Source: Rhodopseudomonas sp. BR0M22
GTDB taxonomy: Bacteria > Pseudomonadota > Alphaproteobacteria > Rhizobiales > Xanthobacteraceae
Assembly: GCF_010907035.1 (NCBI RefSeq)
Contig: NZ_QUMK01000001.1
Location: forward strand, 97,064-161,063
DNA length: 64,000 nt
Direction of reading: 5' to 3'
This document shows positions 1-10,104 of the stretch, one piece after another (position 1 is the stretch's first letter; each line of letters begins with the position of its first letter). A program made the translations under genes and the position numbers. The notes beneath the pieces are model-generated. The model did not search any database. It saw nothing but the letters and a program-made list of their open reading frames with translations, and was not told where the DNA came from.

Positions 1-39
1 GAATTCCATATGTTCCTTGATGTTGCTCACGCCGCTCAT
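1..39 (-). CDS. DUF2171-like protein, N-terminal fragment (cut by window edge)
   Basis: Only the first 13 codons are inside the window, reading MSGVSNIKEHMEF. This matches the usual opening of DUF2171 proteins, small proteins of unknown function common in Rhizobiales. A GAGAGG ribosome binding site lies just upstream of the ATG at 39, which supports a genuine start. The rest of the gene lies to the left of base 1. The family call rests on 13 residues only, so it is tentative. Confidence 0.55.
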   Translation of the reverse strand, partial: MSGVSNIKEHMEF

Positions 40-113
40 GTCTTTGTCCTCTCGTCGGTCGGGGATCGGCTAACGCGCCGGGTTCCGAGAGGTTTCAAGG
101 CTGCCGTCGGCCG

Positions 114-190
114 TGGATGGATTTAGCGAAGCGATACCCATCATCCACGTCGATCCCGTGGCAGGCGCTTGGTGGGTTTCGCTGCGCTTG
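114..190. repeat. Palindromic intergenic repeat next to the IS
   Basis: Two arms in inverted orientation match at about 15 of 19 positions: 126-144, and 171-189 around TGGGTTTCGCTGCGCTT. This resembles the 'GGGTATCGCTTCGCT' type of dispersed palindrome common in Rhodopseudomonas and Bradyrhizobium. It lies between the DUF2171 gene and the left end of the insertion sequence. No function is implied. Confidence 0.5.
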
Positions 191-206
191 CTGTGACCCC
201 TTTCAT

Positions 207-1133
207 TCATCCAGCTGAAGCCAGAGTCACGGGTTGAGATTGGCGCAGGTGCGCCGGTTGAGCAACGGACGATCGGCGGAGCTGGTCGGGGTTGCGCAGC
301 CGATCGTCCGTTGCGGTGATGGAGGCTGCGTAGGCAGCGGGTGTCATGTAGCCCAGCGCGGAATGCGGTCGTGTCCGGTTGTAGGCACCGATCCATCGGG
401 CGACGGCGGCGCGGGCGTGATCGAGATCGTAGAACAGCGTCTCGTTGAGGAGTTCGTCCCGCATCCGGCCGTTGAAGCTCTCGACGAATCCGTTCTGCAT
501 CGGCTTGCCGGGCGCGATGAAGTGCCAGTCGACGCCGGCATCCTGGGTCCAGGCCAGCATCGCGTTCGAGGTGAACTCGGTGCCATGGTCGGAGACAATC
601 AGGTCAGGCTTGCCCCGTCGCCGGATCACGTCGGCCAGTTCGCGCGCCACCCGCCGTCCGGAGATCGAGGTGTCCGCGATCGCCGCCAGGCATTCCTTGG
701 TGACGTCGTCGACCACGTTGAAGATGCGGAAGCGCCGCCCGGACGCCAACTGGTCCGACACGAAGTCGACCGACCAGCGCGCGTTCGGCTTGGCCTCAAC
801 CAGGATCGGCGCCCGTGCGCCGGTCGGCCGTTTGCGCCCACGCCGCTGGCGTACCGACAGCCCTTCCTCCCGGTAGAGCCGCTGCGTCCTCTTGCGGTTC
901 ACCAGATGCCCCTCGTGCCGCAACAGCACGTGCAGCCGGCGGTAGCCGAACCGCCGCCGCTCGTTCGCCAAGTCGCGCAGCCGAGCACGCAGCTCGGTGT
1001 CCGGCGGCCGGTGGGACCGATAGCGGACCATCTTGCGGTCCGCTCCCACGATCTGGCAGGCCCGACGCTCCAACAGATCCATCACGGTCTGCAGGTGCGC
1101 GACGGCTTCGCGCTTGGCGGCGGGCCCTACCAT
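207..1133 (-). CDS. IS3-family transposase OrfB (DDE integrase domain)
   Basis: This is the catalytic subunit of the IS, about 308 residues from the ATG overlapping the slippery run. The open frame continues upstream of 1133, as expected for -1 fusion to OrfA. The HTH_21 region is followed by an rve-type integrase core with the full DDE set: WSVDFVSD, VSDHGTEF, and NGFVESFNGRMRDE. All three acidic residues are present and no stop interrupts the frame, so the element is probably still able to transpose. The C-terminus (ARWIGAYNRTRPHSALGYMTPAAY) is also typical of the family. Confidence 0.93.
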   Translation of the reverse strand: MVGPAAKREAVAHLQTVMDLLERRACQIVGADRKMVRYRSHRPPDTELRARLRDLANERRRFGYRRLHVLLRHEGHLVNRKRTQRLYREEGLSVRQRRGRKRPTGARAPILVEAKPNARWSVDFVSDQLASGRRFRIFNVVDDVTKECLAAIADTSISGRRVARELADVIRRRGKPDLIVSDHGTEFTSNAMLAWTQDAGVDWHFIAPGKPMQNGFVESFNGRMRDELLNETLFYDLDHARAAVARWIGAYNRTRPHSALGYMTPAAYAASITATDDRLRNPDQLRRSSVAQPAHLRQSQPVTLASAG

Positions 1134-1393
1134 TTTTTTGACAGAAGCTCGCGCAACGCCGCCGCATCCAGCATCTGCTCGGCCAGCAGCTTCTTCAGCT
1201 TCGCGTTCTCGTCCTCGAGCTGCCGTAGTCGCTTGGCCTCCGAGGCGTCCATCCCGCCGAATTTGGCCTTCCAATTGTACAGCGTTGCTTCACAGATGCC
1301 GTGCTTGCGCGCCAGATCGGCCGTCTTGGCGCCGGCCTCGTGCTCCTTCAGCACCGCGATGATCTGCTCTTCCGTGAACCTTGCTCGATTCAT
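1127..1393 (-). CDS. IS3-family transposase OrfA (helix-turn-helix)
   Basis: This is an 88-residue protein. Its N-terminal helix-turn-helix (residues about 5-50, FTEEQIIAVLKEHEAG then ATLYNWKAKFGG) is the classic IS3 OrfA DNA-binding domain. A leucine-rich coiled coil follows (EDENAKLKKLLAEQ). The frame ends in SKKW-stop directly after a run of seven A residues, where -1 slippage would join it to OrfB. It binds the IS ends and, fused to OrfB, forms the full transposase. It appears intact. Confidence 0.93.
   Translation of the reverse strand: MNRARFTEEQIIAVLKEHEAGAKTADLARKHGICEATLYNWKAKFGGMDASEAKRLRQLEDENAKLKKLLAEQMLDAAALRELLSKKW
1133..1139 (-). other. -1 programmed frameshift slippery run (A7)
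   Basis: The coding strand reads TC followed by seven A and TGG. OrfA reads TCA AAA AAA TGG TAG. Slipping back one base gives GTC AAA AAA ATG and enters the OrfB frame. This is the standard arrangement for making the IS3 OrfAB transposase. The ATG at 1133 could also start OrfB alone. Confidence 0.8.
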
Positions 1394-1455
1394 CAGTCCG
1401 TCCTCGTCTGGCCGGACTCTAACTCCAACTGGAGGAAAAACTCAGGGGCAGGTCA

Positions 1456-1815
1456 CGCGAAGTAGACGAAGATCGGCGACAGCACCGGCAGCAGCGACGG
1501 GATGATCATTTCCTTGATCGCCGCCTTGGTCAGCAGGTCCACGGCCTTGCCGTAGTCCGGCTTGTCGGTGCCCTTCATGATGCCGGGCTTTTCGCGGAAC
1601 TGACGACGCACTTCCTCGACGATCGCGCCGGCGGCGCGGCCGACCGCGGTCATGCGCATCGCGCCGAACAGGTACGGCAGCAGGCCGCCGAACAGGAAAA
1701 CACCCCACCATATTGCCGGGCATGATCACCATCGCGTGCGCCGTCGTGGATCCCATCGCGATCGCCAGCCCCTGGATCACGTCGGTGGCGCGACCGGCGA
1801 CCGAGGATTGCACGA
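1456..1815 (-). pseudogene. hppA remnant with internal deletion
   Basis: This is a broken copy of part of the H+-pyrophosphatase gene found intact at 3664-5784. Bases 1456-1695 match 3982-4221 with about six differences in 240. Bases 1715-1815 match 4591-4691 at only roughly 75%. Between the two blocks about 350 bp of hppA are missing and 19 bp of unrelated sequence sit in their place, which shifts the frame. The stretch equivalent to residues near the [11 protein letters not shown] segment can still be read but then goes out of frame. The right end of the IS abuts the remnant at about 1450. No functional protein is expected. Confidence 0.85.
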
Positions 1816-1824
1816 TTACTTCTT

Positions 1825-2589
1825 CTAATTAGCCCCCTTACCCCAATCGAGGCCTAGAGGATTGGTAGGCTTTGGGTCGCAATTGTGCGAATTGGATATG
1901 TCTCCCCAAGCGTATCTGCCATTAAGATTGCCATGCACGTTTGTGAAACAGACACCAAATAACATGCTATCAGTCAAACTGAGAAATGCATCGGACAAAG
2001 AACTTTCCTCGACACCTTGCGGGAAAAATCGAAGAATAGTGTGACGCTGACCGGGCATAAGCGCGCCTCGCGGAATCGAGAGTTCAAATCTACTATTCTC
2101 AAATTTGCCCTGGAAGCTTGTCTTGGGCACCGACACAGCCCAACGCAAAAAATCAGACCCGCGCTCCCTAATGTCCTTGAGGTTCGTTTCGCCGTTCTTC
2201 ACCACATGATGCCTTTCGCCCAATATCATAAAGAACTCGTAGATGTCGCCAATGCCCGTTCCGTTATTGACGACCGTGATTTCCAACCGTGCGGGGTCGA
2301 CCTCAATGCGCACAAACGGCATTAACTGAATCTCTTGAAAGCGCTGGTCTCTCACTGTGCTTTCTGACGTGAGTCGAAACGACTCTTGAGATATCCGGGT
2401 CGCGTCTCTGGACAATTCCAAAGCTGCATATGCCACCAGAGCTGCCGCTAAGCTACCAATTCCCGAAGCCACAGCCGCGATCGCACCACAATTCGTTGCT
2501 AACATCCGCCATGTTATACCAACGAAATTAATCAATGTTCGAGAGTTTGAGGCGGGCTTCTCTCGGTCAGGCTGGATGCGGTCGGTCAT
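1825..2589 (-). CDS. Hypothetical protein with N-terminal membrane anchor
   Basis: This 254-residue protein matches no family I can name. It has a polar N-terminus, one or two hydrophobic stretches at about residues 30-60 (NCGAIAAVASGIGSLAAALVAYAALEL), a short helical linker, and then a soluble region rich in beta-type segments (MPFVRIEVDP, LEITVVNNGTG). It probably sits in the inner membrane with a globular domain on one side. Its base composition is clearly more AT-rich than the flanking housekeeping genes, suggesting acquisition. No good ribosome binding site precedes the ATG at 2589. It reads in the same direction as the next membrane gene (2835-3524). Confidence 0.65.
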   Translation of the reverse strand: MTDRIQPDREKPASNSRTLINFVGITWRMLATNCGAIAAVASGIGSLAAALVAYAALELSRDATRISQESFRLTSESTVRDQRFQEIQLMPFVRIEVDPARLEITVVNNGTGIGDIYEFFMILGERHHVVKNGETNLKDIRERGSDFLRWAVSVPKTSFQGKFENSRFELSIPRGALMPGQRHTILRFFPQGVEESSLSDAFLSLTDSMLFGVCFTNVHGNLNGRYAWGDISNSHNCDPKPTNPLGLDWGKGAN

Positions 2590-2834
2590 TTTTTTAACCG
2601 TAGAGCTTAAAGTTAGCCGAGGTGCGTAATTCCACTATGGCTTGAATGAAGCCTTCGGCTGCGGGTCACGCATTTCTAGGGTCTTGACGCGCTTGCTCAG
2701 GCTTAACTCGCTTTGAACCGTAAGCTCGGCAGCGCCTTGGTACGACGCTCGCTTTCTTCTGTTTCACCACTTGGCGGCGCGCAGGTCTTGGCGGATGACA
2801 GTGACATTGGTCATCCCTCTTTAGATGGCTCGCC

Positions 2835-3524
2835 TTACCGTTTACCTGCAACTGCTTTCATTTTGTCTGAACTTAGGACGGCAGCGATAAGACTTGCCCT
2901 CTTTGCCATGTACCTAGCAAAATTCTTTCGAGCGGACTTCAGCAAGTACACGCCAACTAGAGGAGTCATCAAAAGAATGAGTAGAGAAGTTGTAGGCGCC
3001 GGAGACTCCACCACGTAAAACAAAGTGACGATCATCACGCCGACCAACGACAACAGAAGATTTAGTTGGAATTCAAGGTGGTACCAATATCCCTCGCGAA
3101 TGTGGTCGACAGTAGCGACACCGATTTTCTCTATGAGTAGCAATTCGGGATCGATTTTCGAATCGAACTCCTCCCTAAGGTCAGGACGCTGGAATGAGCC
3201 GGATGACCAACACCGATCCAATAAGCATCCCGACAAATGTGCGCACAACTCTCTTAGCTTCTCATCTTGCTCGAGGACAGGATCGCGAACCAACGAATCT
3301 AAGGGCCCCATAAACACTACAATATTTGACAACAACCCCAGCAAGGTCGCGACGGGCAATGCCAGCCCCAAGGCAAGTGTCGGCTGGGCGATGGCGAATT
3401 TCCAGATTGAGGATAGCGCAAGATTTGGCCCAATTTTGTCTTCGCCAACGATTAAGATCGCGAGCCAAACAAAACCCGGCAGAAACGTTTTAACCCCGAA
3501 AGTAAATGCGCCAAAGAAATTCAT
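2835..3524 (-). CDS. Hypothetical multi-pass membrane protein
   Basis: About 229 residues from the ATG at 3524 (MNFFGAFTFGVKT). An earlier in-frame start at 3650 would run through the hppA terminator hairpin, so the shorter form is preferred. Four hydrophobic segments are visible: residues about 5-28 (FLPGFVWLAILIVG), 42-75 (TLALGLALPVATLLGLLSNIVVF), 145-172 (LLLSLVGVMIVTLFYVV) and 178-200 (LLILLMTPLVGVYLL). A soluble loop of about 70 residues lies between the second and third. The C-terminus is basic. Composition is AT-rich. No family was recognised. It may form a pair with the gene at 1825-2589. Confidence 0.65.
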   Translation of the reverse strand: MNFFGAFTFGVKTFLPGFVWLAILIVGEDKIGPNLALSSIWKFAIAQPTLALGLALPVATLLGLLSNIVVFMGPLDSLVRDPVLEQDEKLRELCAHLSGCLLDRCWSSGSFQRPDLREEFDSKIDPELLLIEKIGVATVDHIREGYWYHLEFQLNLLLSLVGVMIVTLFYVVESPAPTTSLLILLMTPLVGVYLLKSARKNFARYMAKRASLIAAVLSSDKMKAVAGKR

Positions 3525-3609
3525 GACTTTTTCTTCAAAACGGCAAGAATCAAAAACTTCGTCAAAAGCTACCCTGCTTCCGAAATGAGGGAAAGCGACG
3601 GAAAATGAA

Positions 3610-3637
3610 AAGCCCCGCGGCTCGCGCCGCGGGGCTT
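3610..3637 (-). terminator. Rho-independent terminator of hppA
   Basis: A perfect 11-bp GC-rich stem (3610-3620 with 3627-3637) with a 6-nt loop. It is followed on the minus strand by TTTTCATTTTCC. It lies 27 bp past the hppA stop codon. Confidence 0.9.
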
Positions 3638-3663
3638 CATGTTGGACCAACCTCTCCTGACGC

Positions 3664-5784
<2,121 letters not shown>

Positions 5785-6014
5785 ACCTGATTGCCTCAGT
5801 CCCGAGTTTCACCCCCGTGCCTGCGCTGCGGGAGCGGCGCGGGCGCGCAACAAGATGGCGTGCCCTCTTTTGCGGGGCAGCCTCAAATCGCGGCGAACCT
5901 TGCCAAAATCACAGGTGCTCCGCAATCGCTGCGAAGGGACTAAGCTGGGCTTTTCCGCCGACCTTCGGGCTATTCCAGCGGGCTTCCTCGCGCTGGAATA
6001 CCAGTGACTAAGCG

Positions 6015-6986
6015 TCAGAAATGACTGAAAGACAGCGTCTTCAGTGCGATTTCACGGGCGTTTTGATCGAGCCAGCGAGGCGGAGCAGTTCCCTGCTCGA
6101 CGACACCAATGACAGTCACCTGCACGTCACTTCGTTGCGCCGCAGCAAGAAACTGATCGAGGTTGTTTTGTGCAACGCCGCAAAGCAATTCGTAATCATC
6201 ACCGCCGCTGAGTAATCGCGCGAGCTTCGACTCATCAGTTCCCGCAATCGCACACGCAGCGTCCGACAACGGCACCGCAGCAGCGCGGACAATCGCGGTG
6301 ACCCCGGAGGCGGCGCACATTTTGGCGAGATCGCCGGCGAGGCCATCGGAGATGTCCATCGCCGCGCCGGCATAGTCGCGCACGGCCGCCGCCAGAGCCG
6401 AGCGTGGCTGCGGCACCCGATAGCGATCGATCAGAAACGCATGGTCAGCCTGATTGGCGGCGGTCGCCCGGCCTTGCAGCAGATCGAGCCCGAGCGCGGC
6501 ATCGCCGATCGTGCCGGTGACGACGATGGCGTCGCCAGGGCGCAGCGCGTCGCGCGCCACCATCCGGCCCGGCGGCACCCGGCCGAGCGCCGTCACCGAG
6601 ATCATCATCGGGCCAGGAGTCGAAACCGTGTCGCCGCCGAGCAGCGGGCAGCGGAACGTCGCCGCATCCTCGCCGAGCGCGGCGGCGAAAGGCGCGAGGA
6701 AACGCTCGTCGGCCCGGCGCAGCGCCAGCGTCAGCAGGAAGCCGGCCGGCTCGGCGCCCTTGGCGGCGAGATCAGACAGGTTCACCCGCAGCGCCTTGCG
6801 GGCGATGGCCTCCGGAGGATCGTCGGGGAGATAATGCACGCCCTCGACGATCGCGTCGGTGGTCAGCACCAGATCGCTGCCCGTCGCCGCCAAGACGGCA
6901 GCGTCATCCACGAGCCCGCGCGCGCCCTGATCGGTCGCCAGTGGCTTGAAGTAGCGTGCGATCAGACCGTCTTCACCGGAGGGCAT
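6015..6986 (-). CDS. thiL: Thiamine-monophosphate kinase
   Basis: The enzyme phosphorylates thiamine monophosphate to thiamine diphosphate with ATP, the last step of cofactor synthesis. The 323 residues have the usual AIRS/PurM-like fold. The N-terminal GEDGLIARYF and DDAAVL region and VLTTDAIVEGVHYLPDD hold the Mg-binding acidic residues, followed by LLGGDTVSTPGPMMISVTALG, AAMDISDGLAGDLAKM and LLSGGDDYELLCG. Its length is normal. It follows nusB in the same direction; a 200-bp gap between them holds a palindromic repeat. The nusB-thiL order is widely conserved in alphaproteobacteria. Confidence 0.96.
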   Translation of the reverse strand: MPSGEDGLIARYFKPLATDQGARGLVDDAAVLAATGSDLVLTTDAIVEGVHYLPDDPPEAIARKALRVNLSDLAAKGAEPAGFLLTLALRRADERFLAPFAAALGEDAATFRCPLLGGDTVSTPGPMMISVTALGRVPPGRMVARDALRPGDAIVVTGTIGDAALGLDLLQGRATAANQADHAFLIDRYRVPQPRSALAAAVRDYAGAAMDISDGLAGDLAKMCAASGVTAIVRAAAVPLSDAACAIAGTDESKLARLLSGGDDYELLCGVAQNNLDQFLAAAQRSDVQVTVIGVVEQGTAPPRWLDQNAREIALKTLSFSHF

Positions 6987-7037
6987 CGAAGCAAGAACCT
7001 CGCCGTCATTGCACCTACGTTACCCAAGGCACGGCGC

Positions 7038-7174
7038 GCTCCCTCTCCCGCTTGCGGGAGAGGGCTGGGGTGAGGGTGCCCCGAGCACTGACGCTCGGCT
7101 TCGCGGAAGCGCCCCCTCACTCGGATCGCATCTGACGGTGCGATCCGACCTCTCTCCGCGCGCGGGGAGAGGTT
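7038..7174. repeat. Dispersed intergenic palindromic repeat (nusB-thiL gap)
   Basis: A composite of inverted pieces: CTCTCCCGCTTGCGGGAGAG, a TCGCATCTGACGGTGCGATC arm pair, and CTCTCCGCGCGCGGGGAGAG. It fills the nusB-thiL gap. Elements of this type (REP-like) are common in Bradyrhizobiaceae intergenic regions. They may fold in RNA and affect transcript decay, but that is inference. Confidence 0.65.
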
Positions 7175-7190
7175 AGGCCGTGGCGCTTGG

Positions 7191-7721
7191 CTAGCTACGC
7201 GTAAACTCGTCCTCGCGGAACCGCCGCGCGATCTGGTCGAGCACGGCGTTGACCATGCCGGTCTCGTCCTTCTCGACGAAGGCGTGGGCGACGTCGACAT
7301 ATTCGGAGACGACGACCCGCGCCGGGATGTCCTTGCGGTGTTCGAGCTCGTAGGCCCCTGCCCGCATCACCGCGCGCAGGATCGCGTCGATCCGCGCCAG
7401 CGGCCAGCCCTTGGCGAGCAGATCGTCGATCAGGGGATCGATCTGCTTCTGATCGCGCACCACGCCGGCGACGATGTCGCGGAAGAAAGCGGCCTCTGCG
7501 GGGAGATACTGTTCGCCTTCGACTTCGTTGCCGATCCAGAAGCTCTCGAACTCGGCGAAGGTCTCGTTGATGCCGGCGCCGCCGATGTCCATCTGGTACA
7601 GCGCTTGCACCGCAGCGAGGCGCGCCGCGCCCCGGCGGTTGGCCTTGCGCTCGCCCTTCGGCGTCATCTTTTTAAGATCGGGCTTTTTGAACGCGGGTTT
7701 GTTGATCTCGGCCATCGGCAT
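7191..7721 (-). CDS. nusB: Transcription antitermination factor NusB
   Basis: NusB binds boxA RNA with NusE (S10) and supports antitermination of rRNA operons. The all-helical core is clear: RRGAARLAAVQALYQMDIGG near the N-terminus, then PLARIDAILRAVMRAGAYEL and ARVVVSEYVDVAHAFVEKDETGMVNAVLDQIAR. The frame opens at a GTG at 7724 that overlaps the ribH stop. ATGs at 7721 and 7715 are more likely starts. A basic N-terminal tail of about 30 residues precedes the fold, as often in Rhizobiales. It is coupled to ribH. Confidence 0.95.
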   Translation of the reverse strand: MPMAEINKPAFKKPDLKKMTPKGERKANRRGAARLAAVQALYQMDIGGAGINETFAEFESFWIGNEVEGEQYLPAEAAFFRDIVAGVVRDQKQIDPLIDDLLAKGWPLARIDAILRAVMRAGAYELEHRKDIPARVVVSEYVDVAHAFVEKDETGMVNAVLDQIARRFREDEFTRS

Positions 7722-8212
7722 CACGCCTTCGCCAGCCGGCGCTTGATGCGCAGCATCGCCAGCGCGGCGCGCGCGGCGTCGCCGCCCTTGTTGAGGTCGC
7801 CGGGCTTGGCCCGCGCCCAGGCCTGCTCGTCGGTGTTAACGGTGATGATGCCGTTGCCGAGCGGGAATTTGCGCGCGACGCTGAGGTCCATCAGCGCGCG
7901 GGCCGACTCCATCGACACGATCTCGAAATGGATGGTCTCGCCGCGCACCACACAGCCGAGCGCAATCGCGGCGTCATAGGGCTTGCCGGCAGCTTCCGCG
8001 GCGTCGATAGCGATTGCAACCGCGGCCGGGATCTCCAGCGCGCCGGGCACCGTCAGGACGTCGTGGGTGGCGCCGGCGGCCTTCAGCTCGGCAACCGCGC
8101 CTTCCAGCAGCGCGTCCTGGATATCATCATAGAACCGCGCCTCGACGATCAGGACGCGCGCGCCCGAAACGTCGGTCTGGTCTTTCAGAGGTGCGCGCCG
8201 TGCGTCTGCCAT
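7721..8212 (-). CDS. ribH: 6,7-dimethyl-8-ribityllumazine synthase
   Basis: The enzyme condenses 5-amino-6-ribitylaminouracil with 3,4-dihydroxybutanone phosphate, the penultimate step of riboflavin synthesis. The 163 residues include [30 protein letters not shown] (with the conserved His) and [19 protein letters not shown], all standard for the family. It lies between ribE and nusB in the same direction. The TGA stop overlaps the possible nusB start. A palindromic repeat separates it from ribE. Confidence 0.97.
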   Translation of the reverse strand: MADARRAPLKDQTDVSGARVLIVEARFYDDIQDALLEGAVAELKAAGATHDVLTVPGALEIPAAVAIAIDAAEAAGKPYDAAIALGCVVRGETIHFEIVSMESARALMDLSVARKFPLGNGIITVNTDEQAWARAKPGDLNKGGDAARAALAMLRIKRRLAKA

Positions 8213-8234
8213 GGGACTCTCAATCCTACTCGAA

Positions 8235-8308
8235 CGTCATCGCCGGGCTCGACCCGGCGATCCATCTTGTTAAGAGGATGGATGCGCGGGTCAAGCCCGC
8301 GCATGACG
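8235..8308. repeat. Palindromic intergenic repeat (ribE-ribH gap)
   Basis: The element starts CGTCAT and ends ATGACG. Its inner arms are CCGGGCTCGACCCGG and GCGCGGGTCAAGCCCGCGC, flanking GATCCATC/GATGGATG. The same architecture recurs at 10597-10712. It is a dispersed repeat of this genus, here inside the rib operon. Confidence 0.7.
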
Positions 8309-8315
8309 GTGGTTT

Positions 8316-8924
8316 CTATTTCATCTCGCTCAGGCGCGCGGCATAGCGGGCCATCAGGTCGACCTCGATATTGACCTCGCTGCCGACCTGCCAGCCGCCT
8401 AAAATGGTCGCCGTCAGCGTGTGCGGGATGATCAGCACCGAGAATTTGGTGTCCTCGACGGTGTTCACCGTCAGCGAGGTGCCGTCGAGCGTCACCGAGC
8501 CCTTCGGCGCGATGAACCGCGCCAGCTCGCGGCTGGTTTCCAGCGTGAAGCGGGCCATGTCCGGCAGCTCCTCGCGCGCCACCACCTTGGCAATGCCGTC
8601 GACATGGCCGGTGACGATGTGGCCGCCGAGCTCATCGCCGATCTTCAGCGCGCGTTCGAGGTTGAGTCGGGTGCCGGCGGCCCAGGCGCTCGCGGTGGTC
8701 TTGGCCAGCGTCTCGGCGCCGGCGTCGACCTCGTACCAGGTCTTGCCGCCCTCGATGCCGGAGCCGACCACGGTCATGCAGATGCCGTTACTGGCGATCG
8801 AGGCGCCGTCGGCGATGGTCGACTGGTCGTAGGCGCAGCGGATCCGCAGCCGGTGCAACTGGCCCTGCGCGACCGGCTTGACGGTCTCGATCTCGCCGAT
8901 GTCGGTGACAATGCCGGTGAACAT
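8316..8924 (-). CDS. ribE: Riboflavin synthase, alpha chain
   Basis: It dismutates two lumazines to riboflavin and the pyrimidine precursor. The 202 residues hold two tandem lumazine-binding repeats: MFTGIVTDIGEIE at the start, GASIASNGICMTVVG in repeat one and GSVTLDGTSLTVNTVED in repeat two. LGGHIVTGHVDGIAKV links them. The length is normal. It follows ribD with a 10-bp gap, consistent with co-transcription. In some nomenclatures this gene is ribC. Confidence 0.97.
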   Translation of the reverse strand: MFTGIVTDIGEIETVKPVAQGQLHRLRIRCAYDQSTIADGASIASNGICMTVVGSGIEGGKTWYEVDAGAETLAKTTASAWAAGTRLNLERALKIGDELGGHIVTGHVDGIAKVVAREELPDMARFTLETSRELARFIAPKGSVTLDGTSLTVNTVEDTKFSVLIIPHTLTATILGGWQVGSEVNIEVDLMARYAARLSEMK

Positions 8925-8934
8925 GGAATGCCTT

Positions 8935-10104
8935 CTAGTTCGAATCGTAAATGGTGAGCCTATCCGCGCCGACGCGGTCTGTGCTGCGAACGCGCCAATG
9001 CGGGGAATCGGTGATCGCGGTCAGCGCCTGGCCGTCCAGTGCGTCGACACCGTCGGCGCCGATCGGCGTCTGGCTGTGCCACAGCCAGATCTCGTCGGCG
9101 AGCCGCCGATTGACGAACGCCGCGGCGACGCGGGCGCCGCCTTCGACCAAAAGGCGCGTCACGCCCTTGTCCGATAGCGCGCGCAGCACCGCCGGCAGAT
9201 CGAGGCCCGGCGCGTCGGCGCAATCGGCGACGTGGACCACCTCGGCACCGGCCGCGCCGAGCCGCGCGGCGGTCGCGGCTTCGGCGATCTCGGAGGCCAT
9301 CAGCCACAGCGGCGTGGTTCGCGCCGAATGCACGAGCTTGCTGGTGGTGGGAATCCGCAACGACCGGTCGAGCACCACCCGGATCGGCGATTGCGCCGCC
9401 ATCCCCGGCAGCCGGCAGGTCAGCGCCGGATCGTCGGCCAGCACGGTGCCGATCCCGACCAGCACCGCATCGGAGCGGGCGCGCAGCAGATGCGTCCGCG
9501 CGTTGGCAGCCTCTCCGGTGATCGCGACCGGCTTGTGGCCGGCGGCGGCGATCTTGCCGTCGGCCGAGACCGCCAGCTTCAGCGTGACGTGCGGACGGTG
9601 GTCGCGGATGCGATGGAGGTGGCCGGCATGGTCGCGCGCTGCCTCCTCGGCACACAGCCCGGTCTCCACCGCGATGCCGGACGCGCGCAGCCGGGCATGT
9701 CCCTGGCCGCCGACCAGCGGATTGGGGTCTTCGATCGCCGACACAACGCGTGCGACTCCGGCCGCGATGATCGCATCGGCGCACGGCGGCGAACGGCCAT
9801 GATGCGAGCACGGCTCCAGCGTCACGTAGAGCGTGGCGCCGCGCGCCGCATCGCCGGCGCGCCGCAACGCTTCGACCTCGGCATGGGGGCGGCCGCCGTC
9901 CTGAGTCCAGCCGCGGCCGACGATGATGCCGTCCTTGACCAGCACCGCGCCGACGGCCGGATTCGTGCCGGTCCGCCCCTGCCCGCGCCGGCCGAGCGCC
10001 AGCGCCAGTTGCATGAAGCGGCGATCGGAGGACTCACCGGCCTTGGCCGCCTTCTCGGCAGCGAGCTTCTGGCCGACCTGCTCCTCCAGGATGCGGAAGA
10101 TCAT
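8935..10104 (-). CDS. ribD: Bifunctional riboflavin deaminase/reductase RibD
   Basis: It deaminates and then reduces the pyrimidine intermediate in riboflavin synthesis. The N-terminal deaminase domain (about 30-170) has the zinc motifs HAEVEAL and [14 protein letters not shown]. The C-terminal reductase domain (about 175-389) has [37 protein letters not shown] and [14 protein letters not shown]. The start overlaps the nrdR stop by 4 bp (ATGA). At 389 residues it is slightly longer than usual because of about 25 extra N-terminal residues; a later start is possible. Confidence 0.96.
   Translation of the reverse strand: MIFRILEEQVGQKLAAEKAAKAGESSDRRFMQLALALGRRGQGRTGTNPAVGAVLVKDGIIVGRGWTQDGGRPHAEVEALRRAGDAARGATLYVTLEPCSHHGRSPPCADAIIAAGVARVVSAIEDPNPLVGGQGHARLRASGIAVETGLCAEEAARDHAGHLHRIRDHRPHVTLKLAVSADGKIAAAGHKPVAITGEAANARTHLLRARSDAVLVGIGTVLADDPALTCRLPGMAAQSPIRVVLDRSLRIPTTSKLVHSARTTPLWLMASEIAEAATAARLGAAGAEVVHVADCADAPGLDLPAVLRALSDKGVTRLLVEGGARVAAAFVNRRLADEIWLWHSQTPIGADGVDALDGQALTAITDSPHWRVRSTDRVGADRLTIYDSN

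Larger units (their letters stand above)
194..1450 (-). mobile_element. IS3-family insertion sequence (IS407 group), about 1.26 kb
   Basis: The element has the two-frame layout of IS3 elements: a short OrfA (1127-1393) and a DDE transposase OrfB (207-1133), joined by an A7 slippery run. Imperfect terminal inverted repeats are visible. The left end (194-228) and right end (1450 back to about 1414) share TCCAG, TGA/GGAG and AGAGTC blocks in inverted orientation and both open with TG. The OrfB stop lies inside the left repeat, as is common in IS3 elements. No 3-4 bp target duplication is seen: CTG precedes the left end and GGT follows the right end. The flanks may therefore have recombined after insertion. 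End coordinates are good to within a few bases. Confidence 0.85.

Noticed and set aside
1..13. GAATTC followed by CATATG at the very start, resembling EcoRI and NdeI cloning sites.
   Set aside because: The bases translate in frame as part of a DUF2171-like N-terminus behind a proper ribosome binding site, so they are probably native sequence.
2666..2851. A 61-codon minus-strand frame between the two unknown membrane genes.
   Set aside because: It has no ribosome binding site, overlaps the 3' end of the neighbouring gene, and has a random-looking basic composition.
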